Shown piece after piece: positions 1-12,749 of a DNA stretch of 64,000 nucleotides (the first letter of the stretch is position 1; each line of letters begins with the position of its first letter). The notes below the pieces were generated by a model. That model was not told the DNA's origin, did no database searches, and worked only from the letters and a program-made list of their open reading frames with translations. This DNA comes from Adenanthera pavonina (taxonomy: Eukaryota; Streptophyta; Magnoliopsida; Fabales; Fabaceae): NCBI GenBank assembly GCA_026686845.1, contig JAIVEN010000028.1:821001-885000 (forward strand). The letters are read 5' to 3'. The translations under genes and the position numbers were made by a program.

Positions 1-477
1 AAAAAGTTAAACGAAAGCACCCTAAAACTCTAATTAAACTTGCCGCCAGATTACGGCATTATATAAGTATTGTAATCAAATTGGATTTTCCTTTCTCCCC
101 CCTGCAGTTGCAGTCTGTACTCTGTACAATGCTGTAGTAAATACAAATTACAATTGAGATTGTAAAAGCATATATATTTTTCATAGAAATCTGAAAAATA
201 ATTCTATTACTTATAACTTTTTTAAATATGTGACTTATTATAAATTTTGTTATATATATTATCTCCATTTAATTATTTCATATGCAAATCTATTTGTGAA
301 CTAAAAGGAATCCAAACTGATTAAACATATTTTGAAGTAGCAGAAATAAGAGCATAGTAACCTTTTATCAAATACTACAAAAATGAAAGTCATGTTGCTA
401 GTTAGTTGTTTTTTTGTTTTTCCAAATTTTGTGAAGTGAAATTTTTTTTTAACCAGAATGTAGTTAATGAAGGAACG
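1..477. other. AT-rich intergenic, no gene seen
   Basis: Only short AT-rich reading frames occur on both strands, with no recognisable domain. No RNA gene or bounded repeat was identified here. Confidence 0.6.
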
Positions 478-552
478 GAATTAGTTGTTTTATTATATGT
501 TGATGATATGATATTCTTTGGCTATAGGAAAAAATATATTAATATTCATTGA
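478..552 (+). pseudogene. Tiny relic of a Ty1/copia reverse transcriptase
   Basis: The frame from 478 reads ELVVLLYVDDMIFFG before reaching a stop at about 550. The YVDDM core with hydrophobic residues before it is the catalytic motif of copia-type reverse transcriptases. Nothing recognisable continues on either side, so this is a fossil fragment of roughly 25 codons. A chance match is possible because the piece is so short. Confidence 0.45.
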
Positions 553-649
553 AGACCTAGAAGAGGAAGATTAGTGGCATGGTGGGAAACTTTTGACTAA
601 CAAGGAGCAAAGAAAAAGTAAATGATAAAAAGGCTAAAAATGAAAAAAA

Positions 650-830
650 AAAAAGTTATAGAAGTAAGTGGACATTGATAAGAATGCAAATCATATTTCA
701 TAAAGTATGAGTTTGAATTTTATGGCTAATATGAGAGCTTTTTTAATAAATGATTTGCAAGTATTTATATAAGCATGTTTTGAGGTGTGGGGCCCGGTTT
801 ACCTTATCCTTAATTCAACATCTAAATCAC
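650..830 (+). repeat. Possible tRNA-derived SINE remnant
   Basis: A segment around 706-740 (ATGAGTTTGAATTTTATGGC, then TAATATGAGAG) resembles a degenerate pol III B box. A similar stretch lies at about 56500-56545 (AAGTTTGAATCTCATTG, then TTAATATGAG). No convincing A box is visible, so the assignment is weak. Confidence 0.25.
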
Positions 831-1384
831 TTGTAATTTTTTGAGCAAAAAAAAAGTAATATATTTTCTTAAAAAATTTCATCTGATCTCAAGTATAAAA
901 AAAAACTGTCACATATAGACCAATAAAAGCATTTAAAATTAATTAAACTAATTAAATTTGTAACAAAACATATTTTTTTTTTCATAGAATTGCTCTTAAT
1001 TAATTAATGTTCTTTGTAAATAACAAATTTCTCTAAATTAATGTTAAATTCCCATTAACTCTCTAATTTTATAAGGGACATTAGTGGAAAAAACCATTTA
1101 ACACACTAAATATGCACATTTTTTTTATAATTTAGACCAAACTAACTCTCTTTAAATTTTTCTTATATTTGATGGAGGGCGTAAAGAGTAAGTGATATTT
1201 TTTTTAAAATTTTTTTCAAAAGGATAAATAAATGGTAGGTGAGGTGGAAGGGAAGGGAGTGGGGCGTGGGGACAGAAGGAGGAGCACGATCTTTAGAAGC
1301 AATGGGAAGGAGTCCAACACAGCACACAGAGATCTCATTTATTCCCCAAACCAACTTGTGGCTCTCAATCATTCCCTCCCTTGC

Positions 1385-1393
1385 TGACGTGGC
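1385..1393 (+). promoter_or_regulatory. G-box/ABRE-like TGACGTGGC upstream of the Dof gene
   Basis: TGACGTGGC lies about 170 bp before the Dof start codon, at the edge of a C/T-rich tract (about 1420-1500) that looks like a plant 5' UTR. ACGT-core elements bind bZIP and bHLH factors. The link to clock or light control of this gene is inference. Confidence 0.4.
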
Positions 1394-1563
1394 TTTCCCA
1401 CCTTCTTCTTCATAACTACAACGTCCCTTCCCTTCCCTTTCTCTGTCTCATTCACTCCCTCCTCCTCCTCCTCTGCTCCTTCGTCCATCATTTCTTCGTT
1501 CATTCCCACTCTCACTTCAAACACAAACAAAGCTCTCCTCTCACCAGTAACATAGAACTAGAA

Positions 1564-3858
1564 ATGTCCCACCCCTCCATCAAGCTCAAGCTCTTTGGGA
1601 CTACGATTTCACTCCCTCTCCATTGCCCTGTCTCCGCCACTTCCTCTTCTGGACCTGTTCCTCCTTCTTCTTCGTCTCCAGGTACCTCTGCAAGGGATCA
1701 GGTATCCCCTTCCCCTTCTATCTGCTTTTACTTTGAAATTCTTTCTTCTGGCTTCTGGCTCTTTCTCTAATTTTTTCCGCTAATAATCAGAAAACTCCCG
1801 ATTGCTAATGGGTTGCTTCTTTTAATCTTGTTAACTTGAAACTCAATTTGTCCAATCATATCAGATGAAGTGAAATTCCATTGGGTTTCTTTGAACTTCG
1901 AAAAATCTATTTTCTCAAGTCACCAGGTGGTATTGGCGGTTGCTTACGTACTGTGGAGTTCTTCTGGCTCCATATATAATTGTATCGAGTTTTTGAATTC
2001 TGATTCAATTGTAGGTTTCCAGGAGTCTCATACTGACTCAAGTTTGAAAAGTTTTGATCCCAATATGATTGCTTTGCTGCTTCAATCCAGAACTATCTTT
2101 TATTTATGTATTATTATTTTTTTAATTTCTTATTGGCATACTGTACCATTTAGATGGTTTCGAGATTTCTTATTGGACGTCTTGCTCCCCCAAACTCTAA
2201 TCAAGTTGTGTTGTGCGCCATGGAATTCCATTGCACCTATTTTTCTTTTGATTTGACACTCTGTCCCCATTCCATTTTAATTCTGTTATGGAATATGACT
2301 TGTTTAATTGATTAGTCGCCTTGTGACATCACAGGGGTTGGAGCTATTTATTTGCCATTCAATGTTGCTTATTTCTATGAGCTGTATTCCAGAACCTTCT
2401 TTGGCTCTTTTATTCTTGAATACTATTTGGAAATTCCTAAGTCTATTTTGGATTCTTCTTTGACCACTATGCTCTAGTTATTTTCTCCATGAAAGCTTCG
2501 TCTTCCTATATAATTTATCATATTTACATATTCAATAAAATTAAAAAAAAATGCAGATTCAACTATGGAAGATCTGGACAGAGGATGTGAAACAAAGTAA
2601 TTTTACCTCTTGTTTATCATTTCAGGAATCATCAAGGATAGAACTCACCTCTGATCAAAATGATGCTGCTTCACATCAAACCACAGAGGATGTGAAATCT
2701 CCATCAGCTAAAGGAGACATTTCTGTGCTGAAATCCTCTAAAACTGAAAACCAAAGTGAGAGAACAACACTGCAAGAGGAAGCTCCCAAGAAACCAGACA
2801 AGGTACTTCCATGCCCTCGATGCAATAGCATGGAAACCAAATTCTGTTATTATAACAACTACAATGTCAATCAGCCTCGTCACTTCTGCAAGAACTGCCA
2901 GAGATACTGGACTGCTGGAGGAACCATGAGAAATATTCCTGTAGGCGCCGGTCGCCGCAAGAACAAAAGCTCTTGCGCTTCACATTATCAACACATAATG
3001 ATTGCAGAGTCCATTATAACAGCCAATGCTAATGGATTGTATAAATCTGTTTTGGGAAGTGGAGCAGCTGTCTTGACCTTTGGCTCAGATTCTCCCATAT
3101 GTGATTCCATGGCTTCTGTTTTGAACCTTGCAGAGAAAACCCAGAATGGTGTTCTCAATGGGTTTCACATTCCTGAGCAGAATATTACTGTTTCTTATGG
3201 GAGAGATGGTAATGGCGATGGCCACTCAGTTGGAGCTTCTGTTACAACTTCAACTTCATCAGAGAAGAAGGCCAATGCTGGTTCACAAGAATCAGTGAAT
3301 AAAAGCTATGAAGGTTCTCCATGGCATTGTCCATGGAACTCTCTGCAATGGAATTCTCTAATGCCTCCTCCTTCATTCCCACCTGGCTATCCCACAGCAA
3401 CATATTGGGGTTGTACTTTACCAGCCCCCTGGAAGATAGCATCCATTTCTTCTCCACAATCATCTGTGAGCCAACCTTCCCCAAGCTTCGGCTCCAACTC
3501 GCCGACCTCAAGGAAGCACTTGAGGGATGGAAGCATCCTCACTCGATCCAATTCACAGAAAGAAAAGCCTGATGTAGAGAACAAGAACTCAGAAAATGGT
3601 GTCTTGATCCCCAAGACAATGAGAATTGATGATCCAAGTGAGGCTGCAAAGAGTTCTATATGGTCAATACTAAGTATCAAGAATGAAAATTCCAGTTTCC
3701 TCGGTGTTGAAGGAGGACTCTTCCAGGCATTTCCATCTAAGGGAGATGACAAGAGTCATCATCATCATCATCATCATGTGGTTGAGACATCATCGGTGCT
3801 ACAAGCAAACCCGGCAGCTTTGTCGCGGTCACTTGCTTTCCACGAGCAGCAGGCCTGA
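1564..3858 (+). CDS. CDF5: Cycling Dof factor (CDF), Dof-type zinc-finger transcription repressor
   Basis: Two exons, 1564-1701 and 2626-3858, are joined across a GT-AG intron of 924 bp in phase 0, giving 456 aa. The N-terminus contains an IKL...FGTTISLP segment (about aa 6-18), the TOPLESS-recruiting region known in CDFs. The Dof finger has Cys109, Cys112, Cys134 and Cys137 (CX2C-X21-CX2C), followed by the basic GAGRRKNK stretch. A Trp/Pro-rich middle (PWHCPWNS, YWGC) and the IPKTMRIDDPSEAAKSSIW segment (about aa 373-391) match the CDF C-terminal motif bound by the FKF1/GIGANTEA degradation machinery. The protein ends RSLAFHEQQA, a normal CDF end. CDFs bind AAAG sites and repress CONSTANS and FT in the nucleus. 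A run of seven His (aa 424-430) is a local oddity. The start is supported by the conserved N-terminal motif. The CDF5/CDF6 assignment rests partly on gene order, and another CDF is possible. Confidence 0.93.
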
Positions 3859-4178
3859 TTGAAAATCACTTTGAGTGCATCAGATTCCAAATATGCTCAC
3901 AGTGCAACGGAAATGGAAGCTCCTGGTATTCGCCAGAGGAACTGCATGATTCAAAAACTGGTTAGGACAGAAGGTCTACGGCAGGTTCCACAACCCTGCC
4001 ATTTGAAGTCTGTGAAACTGAAGAGGTATTTTTGCAGGCAGATTTTGGATGATCTGTTGAGTGAATATCTTGATGTACAAATACATGAGAGAAAAGGAAA
4101 CTAGAGAAAGAGATAAGAAATAGTCAGGAAAAAAAAACACAAAAGAAAAGTTCTTAGGACAAAAATCCTGTGGTGGAG

Positions 4179-4184
4179 AATAAA
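4179..4184 (+). terminator. Candidate polyadenylation signal of the Dof gene
   Basis: AATAAA lies 321 bp after the stop codon, followed by a T-rich stretch (about 4200-4310) that includes a short run of TTTTGC repeats at about 4275-4300. This fits a plant 3' UTR end, but no transcript evidence is available. Confidence 0.4.
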
Positions 4185-5466
4185 CTTGTGAATCTTCATA
4201 AGAAGCCTGTTTTTGCCTTCTGGAAATTCTATGTGTTCATATAATAATTTATGTCCTTGGGGATTTTGTTATTTGCTTTTGCTTTTGCTTTTGCTTTGAT
4301 GATGTGGTATTTAGTTTCCATATGGGGGAAAGAAGAGGACGACATGAGGTTAAAAGTAAGTGTGTTAACATTACAACTGCTCAAATCTGTTAAATTAACT
4401 CAAATTGTGGTGATTTTTTTTTAATATAACATGACATGACAACTTTTTAACAAATTATAACGCATACAATCAATGAAAGCAAATGTGACTAAAAGTTAGA
4501 AGAAATAAAATATAAATTTGACATTTTTTATACTACATAAATAATAAATTTAAGATGTTTACTCAAAATATTTATGATTGTAAGTTGTAACTCGCATTTT
4601 TGTTTGGTTACCATTTGCATTATGTAGTTTTGATATTCGAGCTTTGGTTTCAAAAAATATACAATTTTTTACCCCAAAAAAACCAATCAGTGTATTTTTT
4701 TTTATTTTGTTATTTTTTGAGGTTTTGAACTCTAATTATTGCCTACCTCCCATGTTAATATTATTACATATAACTATTTCAAGATGACCATTTTATCTTT
4801 TATTTTAAGAAAGAGAGAGTAAAATTGTTATTTTAAAATAAATAAAATTATATTATTTAAATTTAAATATATTTTAAAAAAGGTTTAACTTACCATTAAG
4901 TGAAATTAGGGAAAAGAAACTTGATGTTTACTGGTGCTCACCTCCATGGATAAGTTGGAATAAATGTCACCAATACTCCAAGCAAACAAAGTCCACTGAG
5001 TCAATCCAACACAAAAAGGTTACATAACTTTATGCTTTATCTTTTTATTATTATTATTATTATTAAGTGTACATTCTTTTCTCCATCTTTAAATAGAGTC
5101 GTTTTGTTGACACAAAATGTTGTTTAAACTATTTTATTTAAAGTAATGCTCCATTTACGGACATCCACATGCAATTTTTTTTAATATTTCATATTATCAT
5201 ATTAAATATGACAATTTCAAAAGTGATAACATCTTCTCCATTTCTTTCTCGTCCCCATTTTTCTGCCGTCAATCAAGTTTCGCGTGTAAAATTTGATCTT
5301 GTCAATTAAAGAAAATTTGGTTGGTCGGCCAAAAAGAAAAAAGAAAACTTTGTTGAAGTGTAGAGGCATTCAATTCAACACTGTGGGTTGCAGCCTGACT
5401 CGGTTATTTGCTTATTTTAAATGTTTATATAAAGTCATAAATTGTGTTTCAAACTTCCACTTAAAT
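4185..5466. other. AT-rich intergenic between the Dof gene and CACTA element 1
   Basis: No reading frame with a recognisable domain was found. There is a short (ATT)n tract at about 5045-5063. The stretch ends at the terminal inverted repeat of the CACTA element. Confidence 0.6.
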
Positions 5467-5489
5467 CACTACCAAAAAAACATCAATTT

Positions 5490-5880
5490 TCTCACCGACA
5501 AAATCCGTGAGAAAACATAAAGAAATTCCGTGAGAAGCAAAGTTCTCACAGAATTCCTCACGCCTAAGCCTTCATGAGAAATGTGCCCGTGAGAAGAAGA
5601 ATATTCTCACAGATAACAGCCATGAGAATTGTTTCTTATAGATTTTCTCATGAAATACACCAATGAGAAAAATTCTCATGGAAACCATTCCGTGAGAACT
5701 TCTCACGGATTTTGTTTCCATGATAATTTCTTACGGCACATATTCCGTGAGACATTCTCACAGGTAACCACTCCGTGAGAAATTCTCATGAATTAATTTT
5801 GTGAGAAATGCATGAGAAATGGGTATGCCTCCCTTTTCTTATGGATTTTCTCACAGAAAATTCCATGAGAAACTTTCAAA
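5490..5880. repeat. Subterminal repeat array of CACTA element 1, left arm
   Basis: More than 20 variants of a 9-10 bp motif (CCGTGAGAAA or TTCTCACGG, also with CATGAGAA or TTCTCACAG) occur in both orientations at close spacing. The matching array at about 8445-8905 lies just inside the right end. Confidence 0.8.
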
Positions 5881-7599
5881 GTTTTGCAAAAGTCAATTTG
5901 ATTCCCTTGCATATTGATCTGCATTCAAATTTTACAACACACACCATGAACATTAAACATCTCAGCATCCAATGCATGTTAAAAATAACATTTCTTCATT
6001 ATCATCAAAATGAAAATTTACAACTAACCAAAATCAATAGTTTTAATTACTTTAGTATCTAACAAGCTATACAACAATTCATTAAAAGTATCATAGTTGT
6101 TTAATAACTATACTACTCTTCATCATCCCCATCTATATAAAAATTTAAATTTTTTGAAATCTTGAGACAAGGATACAAGGAAAACTTCCCCAAAGACTTG
6201 TATCCATACACCAAAAAACAACAAATTTTTCTGATTCTTTATTACAATGATGACAGAACAAATGACAAAGAAGTTATCTCCAAGACTGGAAACCTCAAAA
6301 CTTTAGTCTTCACAAGAAATCCAAAAAAGGGAGGAAAAAAAATGAAAAGAAAAGAACAAACATCAATTGATAGCTAGGCAGTCAAGGAACATTCTTTGTG
6401 AAGCAAAACATGCAGCTTATTTTAGCATATTTGCTGAGTATGTGTGTGCATGCATGTCTATGATTTGTCTGGTATAGACCACCTCCCATAAAAAAGTGAT
6501 AACCGAAGCACTTATCATCCTAATAATTGCATTATTAGAAAATTAGAGACTTGCCTGGTATAGACCACCTCCCAACCTAATTGTCTGGTTTGTCATGCTA
6601 GAGAGATCAAGAACCACATCTCCAGGAACCTATAAAACAATTAACGGGAAATTTGGATAACAGTGGAAAAATGCTATGATTTGTTTTTAGATACACAACA
6701 GGTGGCTTAGATCATTATTAAAATGAAGGTAGGAGAAACTGGGTTAGACCAAGCACTCACCACTAATTGGTCTATCAACCTTGTAGGCAAACTAGATAAT
6801 TTATTTTCCATTGAATCAACTAAGGGAAAGATGCACACTGCTTCTACAGAAGTTCCAATAACTCTTATTTGAATTGTATGAAATAAACAACAAGCTCCTT
6901 GTTACCTCATAACATTAAGGAGGGGATGGGTCTATTATGTCATGAATTTTGGGGGAGGGGGGGGAAACCAGAAAGGGGACACAAAGGTCTAGGAGCGAAG
7001 CAAATCATTTTCAACAAGTGTAATGGAGCAATGGACAAAGAAATACCTTCGACATTACTACAGAGTACATCAAAGTTAGTACCACAGGACGTCAACATCA
7101 AGTTTTAAAACAGAATTTTCTAAATATTTTACAAACTATAAGAACTGCAAATTGTTTGATCCAAATCAATCCTATTCCACTTCTAAAGAAAATTTTAATA
7201 GAGTGAATGCGAAATATTAGAACAGGAGCAAGGGCGAAACCAGAATAAATGGTATGGAGCCTAATTTTTTTTAGCAGCTTTGTGTGTGTGTGTGAAAATC
7301 TGCTACTGCTACTTCATAGCTGGTTGCTAGTTCAGTTCAAGTGGCTTTCATGTTACAACAACATTAATGTGGTCTTACGAATTAGAAAACGTACGGATTT
7401 AAGAACTTAGGGTTTGAAATGTTGGCCCCAGGACGACGTGCTCTGCCTCTTATGAACTGAAATGGAGAGTGATAAGGGAGAATATGGATAAAAAATAGTA
7501 GTCTTAGATAGATAATTTAGGAGCATCATTAGCAAAAGATTTTCCCCGAAGATGTCTGATAGCTATGACCAAAATAGATAATAGAAATCAGTAATAGGA

Positions 7600-8265
7600 T
7601 TACCCTTCTCACTTGGTGTCCACTAGAATAGCGGATTTTCTGATTCCTTCATCTGTTCTGCTACTGTCATTCACTATTGGAAAGGAAAGATTCAAAGCCC
7701 TAGTTTTCTTGCTTAATAGAGTTGTTCATTCTATGGCTTCTCTTCGACTAAGGAGGCTGTACGTCTATTTCGAGTTTCCAACCGTGGCTTTCTTTTTTGT
7801 CCCACCACTGAGATTAGGGTCAAAGGCCACTGCGATTGAAGGAAACGAGCATGGAGGAGATGAGCCACAAGATAAGAGGGAGCACAGAGCCAACTTTATG
7901 CAGCGCAGAATAGTGAACTGAAGACGAGATAGAAAGGCAACGGCCGAGCGGTGCATGCGACTTTCTGCAGAACAATACGGGTGGCTCAAAAACGAAAATG
8001 GGATTTGTGCAGAGCTGAATAGTAAGGAGCAGAGCCACCAAGGGGACAGTAAGGTGTGAAGGGAACGATGAAGGTGAGCCACGAAGGGAAGGATGATGGT
8101 GAGCCGTGAAGGGAGCAATGGAAGCGAGGAAGTGAGCGGTGTGAAAGAAGAAGGATCTTGAGGTTTTTTGTTTTTCTTTGAACAAAGAAATGAGGAATAA
8201 ATAGAGCACATCAAAAAAGGAAAATGGACTGAACGAAAATTTTGGGATTTAGAGTAGGGAGCCAA
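7600..8265 (-). other. GC-richer internal segment of CACTA element 1
   Basis: This block is clearly richer in G+C than the AT-rich DNA around it. Read on the minus strand it has a TATA-like CTATTTATTC near 8204-8195, then a long C/T-rich leader with short tandem CTTC(A/G)(C/T)GGCTCACC-like units (about 8045-8125). Two open minus-strand frames of 129 and 166 codons overlap here, but they are low-complexity Ser/Leu/Pro-rich and match no family I know. It may be the element's own promoter and first exon, or captured host DNA. Confidence 0.35.
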
Positions 8266-8354
8266 AAATCTATAGATTTAGAATTGTGGGGGGATCTGTA
8301 CAAACTAAAGTTTTATATAAAATTAAGTGCCACCAACAAGTAAGTATATGCAAC

Positions 8355-8408
8355 TAGCTCAATGGTCAAGTGTTGGCAAGTTAACTAGGCAATCTAAAGT
8401 TTGAGTCC
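8355..8408 (+). repeat. tRNA-like (SINE-type) A-box and B-box pair inside CACTA element 1
   Basis: TAGCTCAATGGTC at 8355-8367 resembles a pol III A box, and AGTTTGAGTCC at 8398-8408 resembles a B box. The spacing is close to that in tRNA genes. No cloverleaf of a functional tRNA was found, so a SINE remnant is more likely. Confidence 0.35.
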
Positions 8409-8910
8409 TCAACCTAAACAAGACACTATTTTTTACATTCATATTTTCTCACGGCCAAGGCTTTGTGAAATCTTCTCACACATGAGCAACCGTGAGAAAT
8501 TCTCATGGAGAGAGCCCGTGGAACCATTGAAGGATAAGAATCTACGTAAAAAAATGAAGAAGGTGAGCTTGAGACGCTTTCTCACGGGTATATGGTGGTG
8601 AGAAATTCTCACAGCCATGCGGGCTTAAGGTTGTGAGAAATCTTTCTTTAGATATTTCTTTTATTTTTTCCCTTTTCCACTTTTTCTCACCAATGTTCTC
8701 ATGCATGTTTTATATGAAAAAATTTCCCGCCATCCCAAGCAAAGGAGTCTCACACTTTTTCTCACATTTTTCTTATGAAATGTTCTCACTACCTTTTATT
8801 TGTGAGAAAATCCGTGAGAGTCTTCTTAAAAAATTTTTCCCATGAGAAATGCTGTGAGAATTTCTCTCACAAGATCAAGGTCATGAGAAAATTGATGTTT
8901 TCTTGTAGTG

Positions 8911-11900
8911 AGTCTTTGATGTTGAATTTGTGAAACCATACTCAATAATTTACAATTTGCAATTTTTAATTTTAAGTGACATTACATATAAATAGACATA
9001 AGATTGTGAGTAATAAAAGAACGTGACAACTTTTTTTTTTTTAGGAAAGTGATTATTTGAGATCCAGCACTATCGGATTCAAGAATTATTAGACTAAAAG
9101 GGGATTGGATTTCAAAATGTAGTTTTTTCCATCTACAAGCTCGATATCTTTTGAATTTTATCTGAGAGTATAATATTTAAAATTTCATTTTATTGTAATA
9201 AAACAAATATAACAATTTTTTATGAAAAAGTTGTCTTCAATTATGAGCATTTTGGAAAAGAGTAAGCACTTGGAAAGTGTTGTGACTTTAAAAAAAGTTC
9301 CTTCTTGATGAAAAGTTTGTGGAAGTGCACCTTTATTTTCCACCAAAATAACAAGGAAAATTTACATTTAAAGCTTCTTAATTTTAAATTATTTTGAAAA
9401 TTCAAAAATAATTTTTTTTCTGAAGTTCTAGATTATAATTTTTTACAAATATTAAATTTTTGGTCATTAAATCCGTAAAAATAATTTTAAAATTTTTAAT
9501 ATAAACTAGAATGAGCTCCATTCCAATGAGATAAACTGCACTGCGTTCTATACTTTTGATATTTTACATTGATACTTTTATTTTTAATTTTAACCCATGA
9601 ATCATTATAATTTTAACAAAAGTAAACCCAAAAAGTCTATGGACAGTGGGTGGGCACAACTAAATAAGTGCAGATTGATGACAGGTAAACATCAATATTT
9701 ATTTTTTATTTATTCTCAGCGGTCTCACATAACATGAATGTGATGTGAATTGACCTATCCTGTCTATATAAATTGACTCAATGAGATCACACTATTTTTT
9801 TTCTTTATAATGTCACATTCAGATAAAGTTTTATTTTTTCACCATATAAAAAAGAAGGTACGCATTTACAAGAAAGAACAGAAAAACAAAAACTATAAGC
9901 ATATCTAATTAATAAATAACCAGGGATTTTATCATATAAGTTAAGGGCTGAAATAATAGTTTTTCTTTTTTGGCCAGAGGCTGAAATGATATTTAAAAAA
10001 ATATATAAAGTGTAGGATCGATACATTGAATATTAACTATTGTGACTAGAAAGAATGAGAGAACAATAAATTATAATTAGTTTCTTCTTCTTCTTCATCT
10101 TTTAATTCTAACCAAATAAGGAGGGCCTAAGAGTTTTTTTATTCTATAAGAAGAAATCAACACTGTATAATATGGACTCAATCTAGCCTTTGGGCCCTAA
10201 TGGTTTTTTTATTCGTTTAATGGATCATAGGCCCATTTGATCAAATCTATATCATCCATCCATTATAATTATAATTTTACGATTTACAATCAATATATAT
10301 ATATTAAAAATTCTAGAAAACCACAATATACTTATAAATAATAAATAGTTCGGATCCTCTCACAATTATTATGGTTTGCTAAGAGTTCACGTCTTTTTTT
10401 TTTAATTTTGAAAAAAGAACTATTTGTGAGATTACCAGGTGATGTATATTGAAAATGCTTAATATCTTATTGTAAAAATATTAAATCAACTAGAGTGGAT
10501 CTGTACATTTCATTTATATAAAGTTTTTAATGATTCGTATTATTCATTTTTTTTTCTTATTTTTATATTTTATTATGATTGGTTTTTGTTAAATTTAGAA
10601 CTTAATTGAATTGGTGGGGGAGGAAAAAGTTAATTTTGTTACTTTCTCAAGAACTTTCACATAGTCAATTAGTGCTCAGCCTCATCTTTATTTTTTTTTT
10701 AATTAGATTAGAAGAATTTGAAACTTAAACCTCATTCCATCCTTATCATGGGGCTATCTCCATATTCATCTTTGTTGATTGATTAATATATACTTTTTCT
10801 TATTCAAAATATAATATGTTTTCAACTATCTCACATATTTTAAGTAAAAATTAGTTATATTTTTAAATTTAAAAAATATTTTATTTTTATTCTTATTAAT
10901 TATTAATAATAGAAATTGTTTCTCACTCTTTTTTATTAGAATTTATAAAACTAGTCATAAATGAATAGGAAAAAAAAAGTTTAATTACTACTAAAACTTA
11001 CATAATATCTTATATTATAAATTAAATAAAGTTTCTAGACCACAAATACCAAGGTTATATCAATTATTTTATTTGAAATTGCTGTCAATATATTAATATA
11101 TTTATTTTGTAATTTATTTATATTTTCCTTTAGTGACAAAGTCACACTAGAATCGGATGCTCTGACTTTGGCTCAGGAACTGTTGTACGGACACCGTGTG
11201 TCGTGAAGAGCGTCAGGTCAGGGCTAAGACAAACATGAAGAATGGATATTGATGGGGTGTTCAACAGACCTGTAATCCATTAACATTTTACTCGGTAAAT
11301 TATATTAGTCTTAGAAATTAGGTGGAGTTGAACACTAAATTAAGCTCAAATTCTATATATGTATAATTCTATATATGTAAAATAATGTATAATTATTGAA
11401 TATTTATAATTTTAATAAATATTACTTTTTATTATAATATTATTTTTTTAAAAAATATATTTTAGATAAATATAATTATATTTTTATTAATAAATAAATT
11501 GATTTGTTTTTTATTTTTAAATATTTTTTACCAAGTTGGTCTAATCCCGTTTGACTACGCAAAGATCAAGCATTAGTTGGCTATTAACTTAATCTTACCT
11601 AGTCTTTATACACCCCTAGTTAGGATCTTACGAATATTTTGTCCGTACATATTTTTGCAAATTGTGAATGGAAAATTAATATATTAATTAATTAATATAA
11701 AATATTATTTTTATAATTAATTAATAGAAAATTTATAACACTTCGCACCATTCATAAGTGATGTATCATGTAACTTTTTATAGATTTCTTTTGCTGAAAT
11801 TAAAGAAATGCAAAAACATACATCAAAGAAAAAAATTACACAGAAGCATATACCTCCCATTGTAAGAAGCTCTTAAGAAAAGATCAAATATAACTTTTTA

Positions 11901-12749
11901 TATTTTGTATAATGTACGAAAAAAAGCATATATAATTCTAATACAAATCCTTTGAAATGAGGATCTGCATTTTTTTTTTGGACAGAAAACTGTTTTTAAG
12001 TTTATTTAATTTATTTTTCTTAAGTGAAAATCCCTTTGCTTCTTCTCAACAAAATCCATGAACGAAGAGTCGGGTTGTGGATTATATATATATATATATA
12101 TTATTCTTTTTGTGTGATTCTCACTCAACAAACTTTGTTATTAGAAATACAAATTTATATAAATTTTAGATGATTTAAAATGAGTGATAGAAAGGAAAAT
12201 CTTCTGAAATAATTTTAAGGAAAGCTATATATATAAATAACCGACTTTTGTTCTAGAATTAGAATCTTCCAACATAAATAAAATTAAAGTAAAAAGAAAA
12301 AAGAAAAAAAAATCCCACCTATGTGTCTGGGTCTTACAAATGTGAAGTTAACTTCTTTTTATCCCTTTTCAAACTCTTTCACTTGAGTTTAATTGTTCGT
12401 TAAGACTTGAAAGGGTCAATACCTATTCTGATTCCAATAATATAAACAAATATCATTTCTCTCTTCCTCCCTCCAACCAAAGAATATGGAAGTTACCGTG
12501 AAATTACTATAGAAGATGAAGTTCATCTATCTTTTCTTCTTGTCCTTGTCCCCCCTCCACCCCCCTCCCCCCTACGAAACCAAAAAAACACAAAACACAG
12601 CAGCCTACTTTTTTGACAACTTTAAAAAAGCCCCACATACCATGTCTCAATATGACTTGTAAGTGCCCATTATTCCGAATTTGTCTTTAATTATCCTGTT
12701 CATATACTATCACTGTTATACAATTCCACTATTACTATTATACAATTCC
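8911..12749. other. AT-rich intergenic region
   Basis: About 3.8 kb without a recognisable gene. Short TA and TTC microsatellites occur (for example about 12085-12100 and 10082-10096). A short GC-richer island at about 11135-11260 stands out. GGCCC/GGGCC motifs occur at about 10122-10235. Confidence 0.6.

Larger units (their letters stand above)
5467..8910. mobile_element. Non-autonomous CACTA (En/Spm) transposon, about 3.44 kb
   Basis: The left end starts CACTACCAAAAAAACATC and the reverse complement of the right end starts CACTACAAGAAAACATC. Both then read AATTTTCTCA, giving imperfect inverted repeats of about 28 bp. Flanking trinucleotides are AAT (left) and AGT (right), a decayed 3-bp target duplication. 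Dense subterminal repeats lie in both arms: CCGTGAGAA and its complement, alternating in orientation (about 5490-5880 and 8445-8905). These are the architecture of transposase-binding subterminal regions in En/Spm elements. No transposase domain was recognised inside, so it would depend on a helper element. Confidence 0.85.

Noticed and set aside
1381..1563. In-frame N-terminal extension of the Dof protein before the ATG at 1564
   Set aside because: It has no ATG start, is low-complexity Ser/His-rich, and the conserved CDF N-terminal motif begins right after the ATG at 1564.
3859..4104. Open frame continuing in frame for 81 codons after the Dof stop codon, suggesting readthrough
   Set aside because: The protein already ends at a normal CDF C-terminus (RSLAFHEQQA), the extension has no domain, and the stop context is ordinary. 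It is best read as 3' UTR.
5490..5880. CRISPR-like array of short repeats
   Set aside because: Repeats are degenerate, in both orientations and unevenly spaced, in a plant genome. They are CACTA subterminal motifs.
7765..8265. 166-codon minus-strand frame as a protein gene
   Set aside because: It is Ser/Leu/Pro-rich from C/T-rich DNA, overlaps another open frame and lies inside a CACTA element. No domain is recognised.
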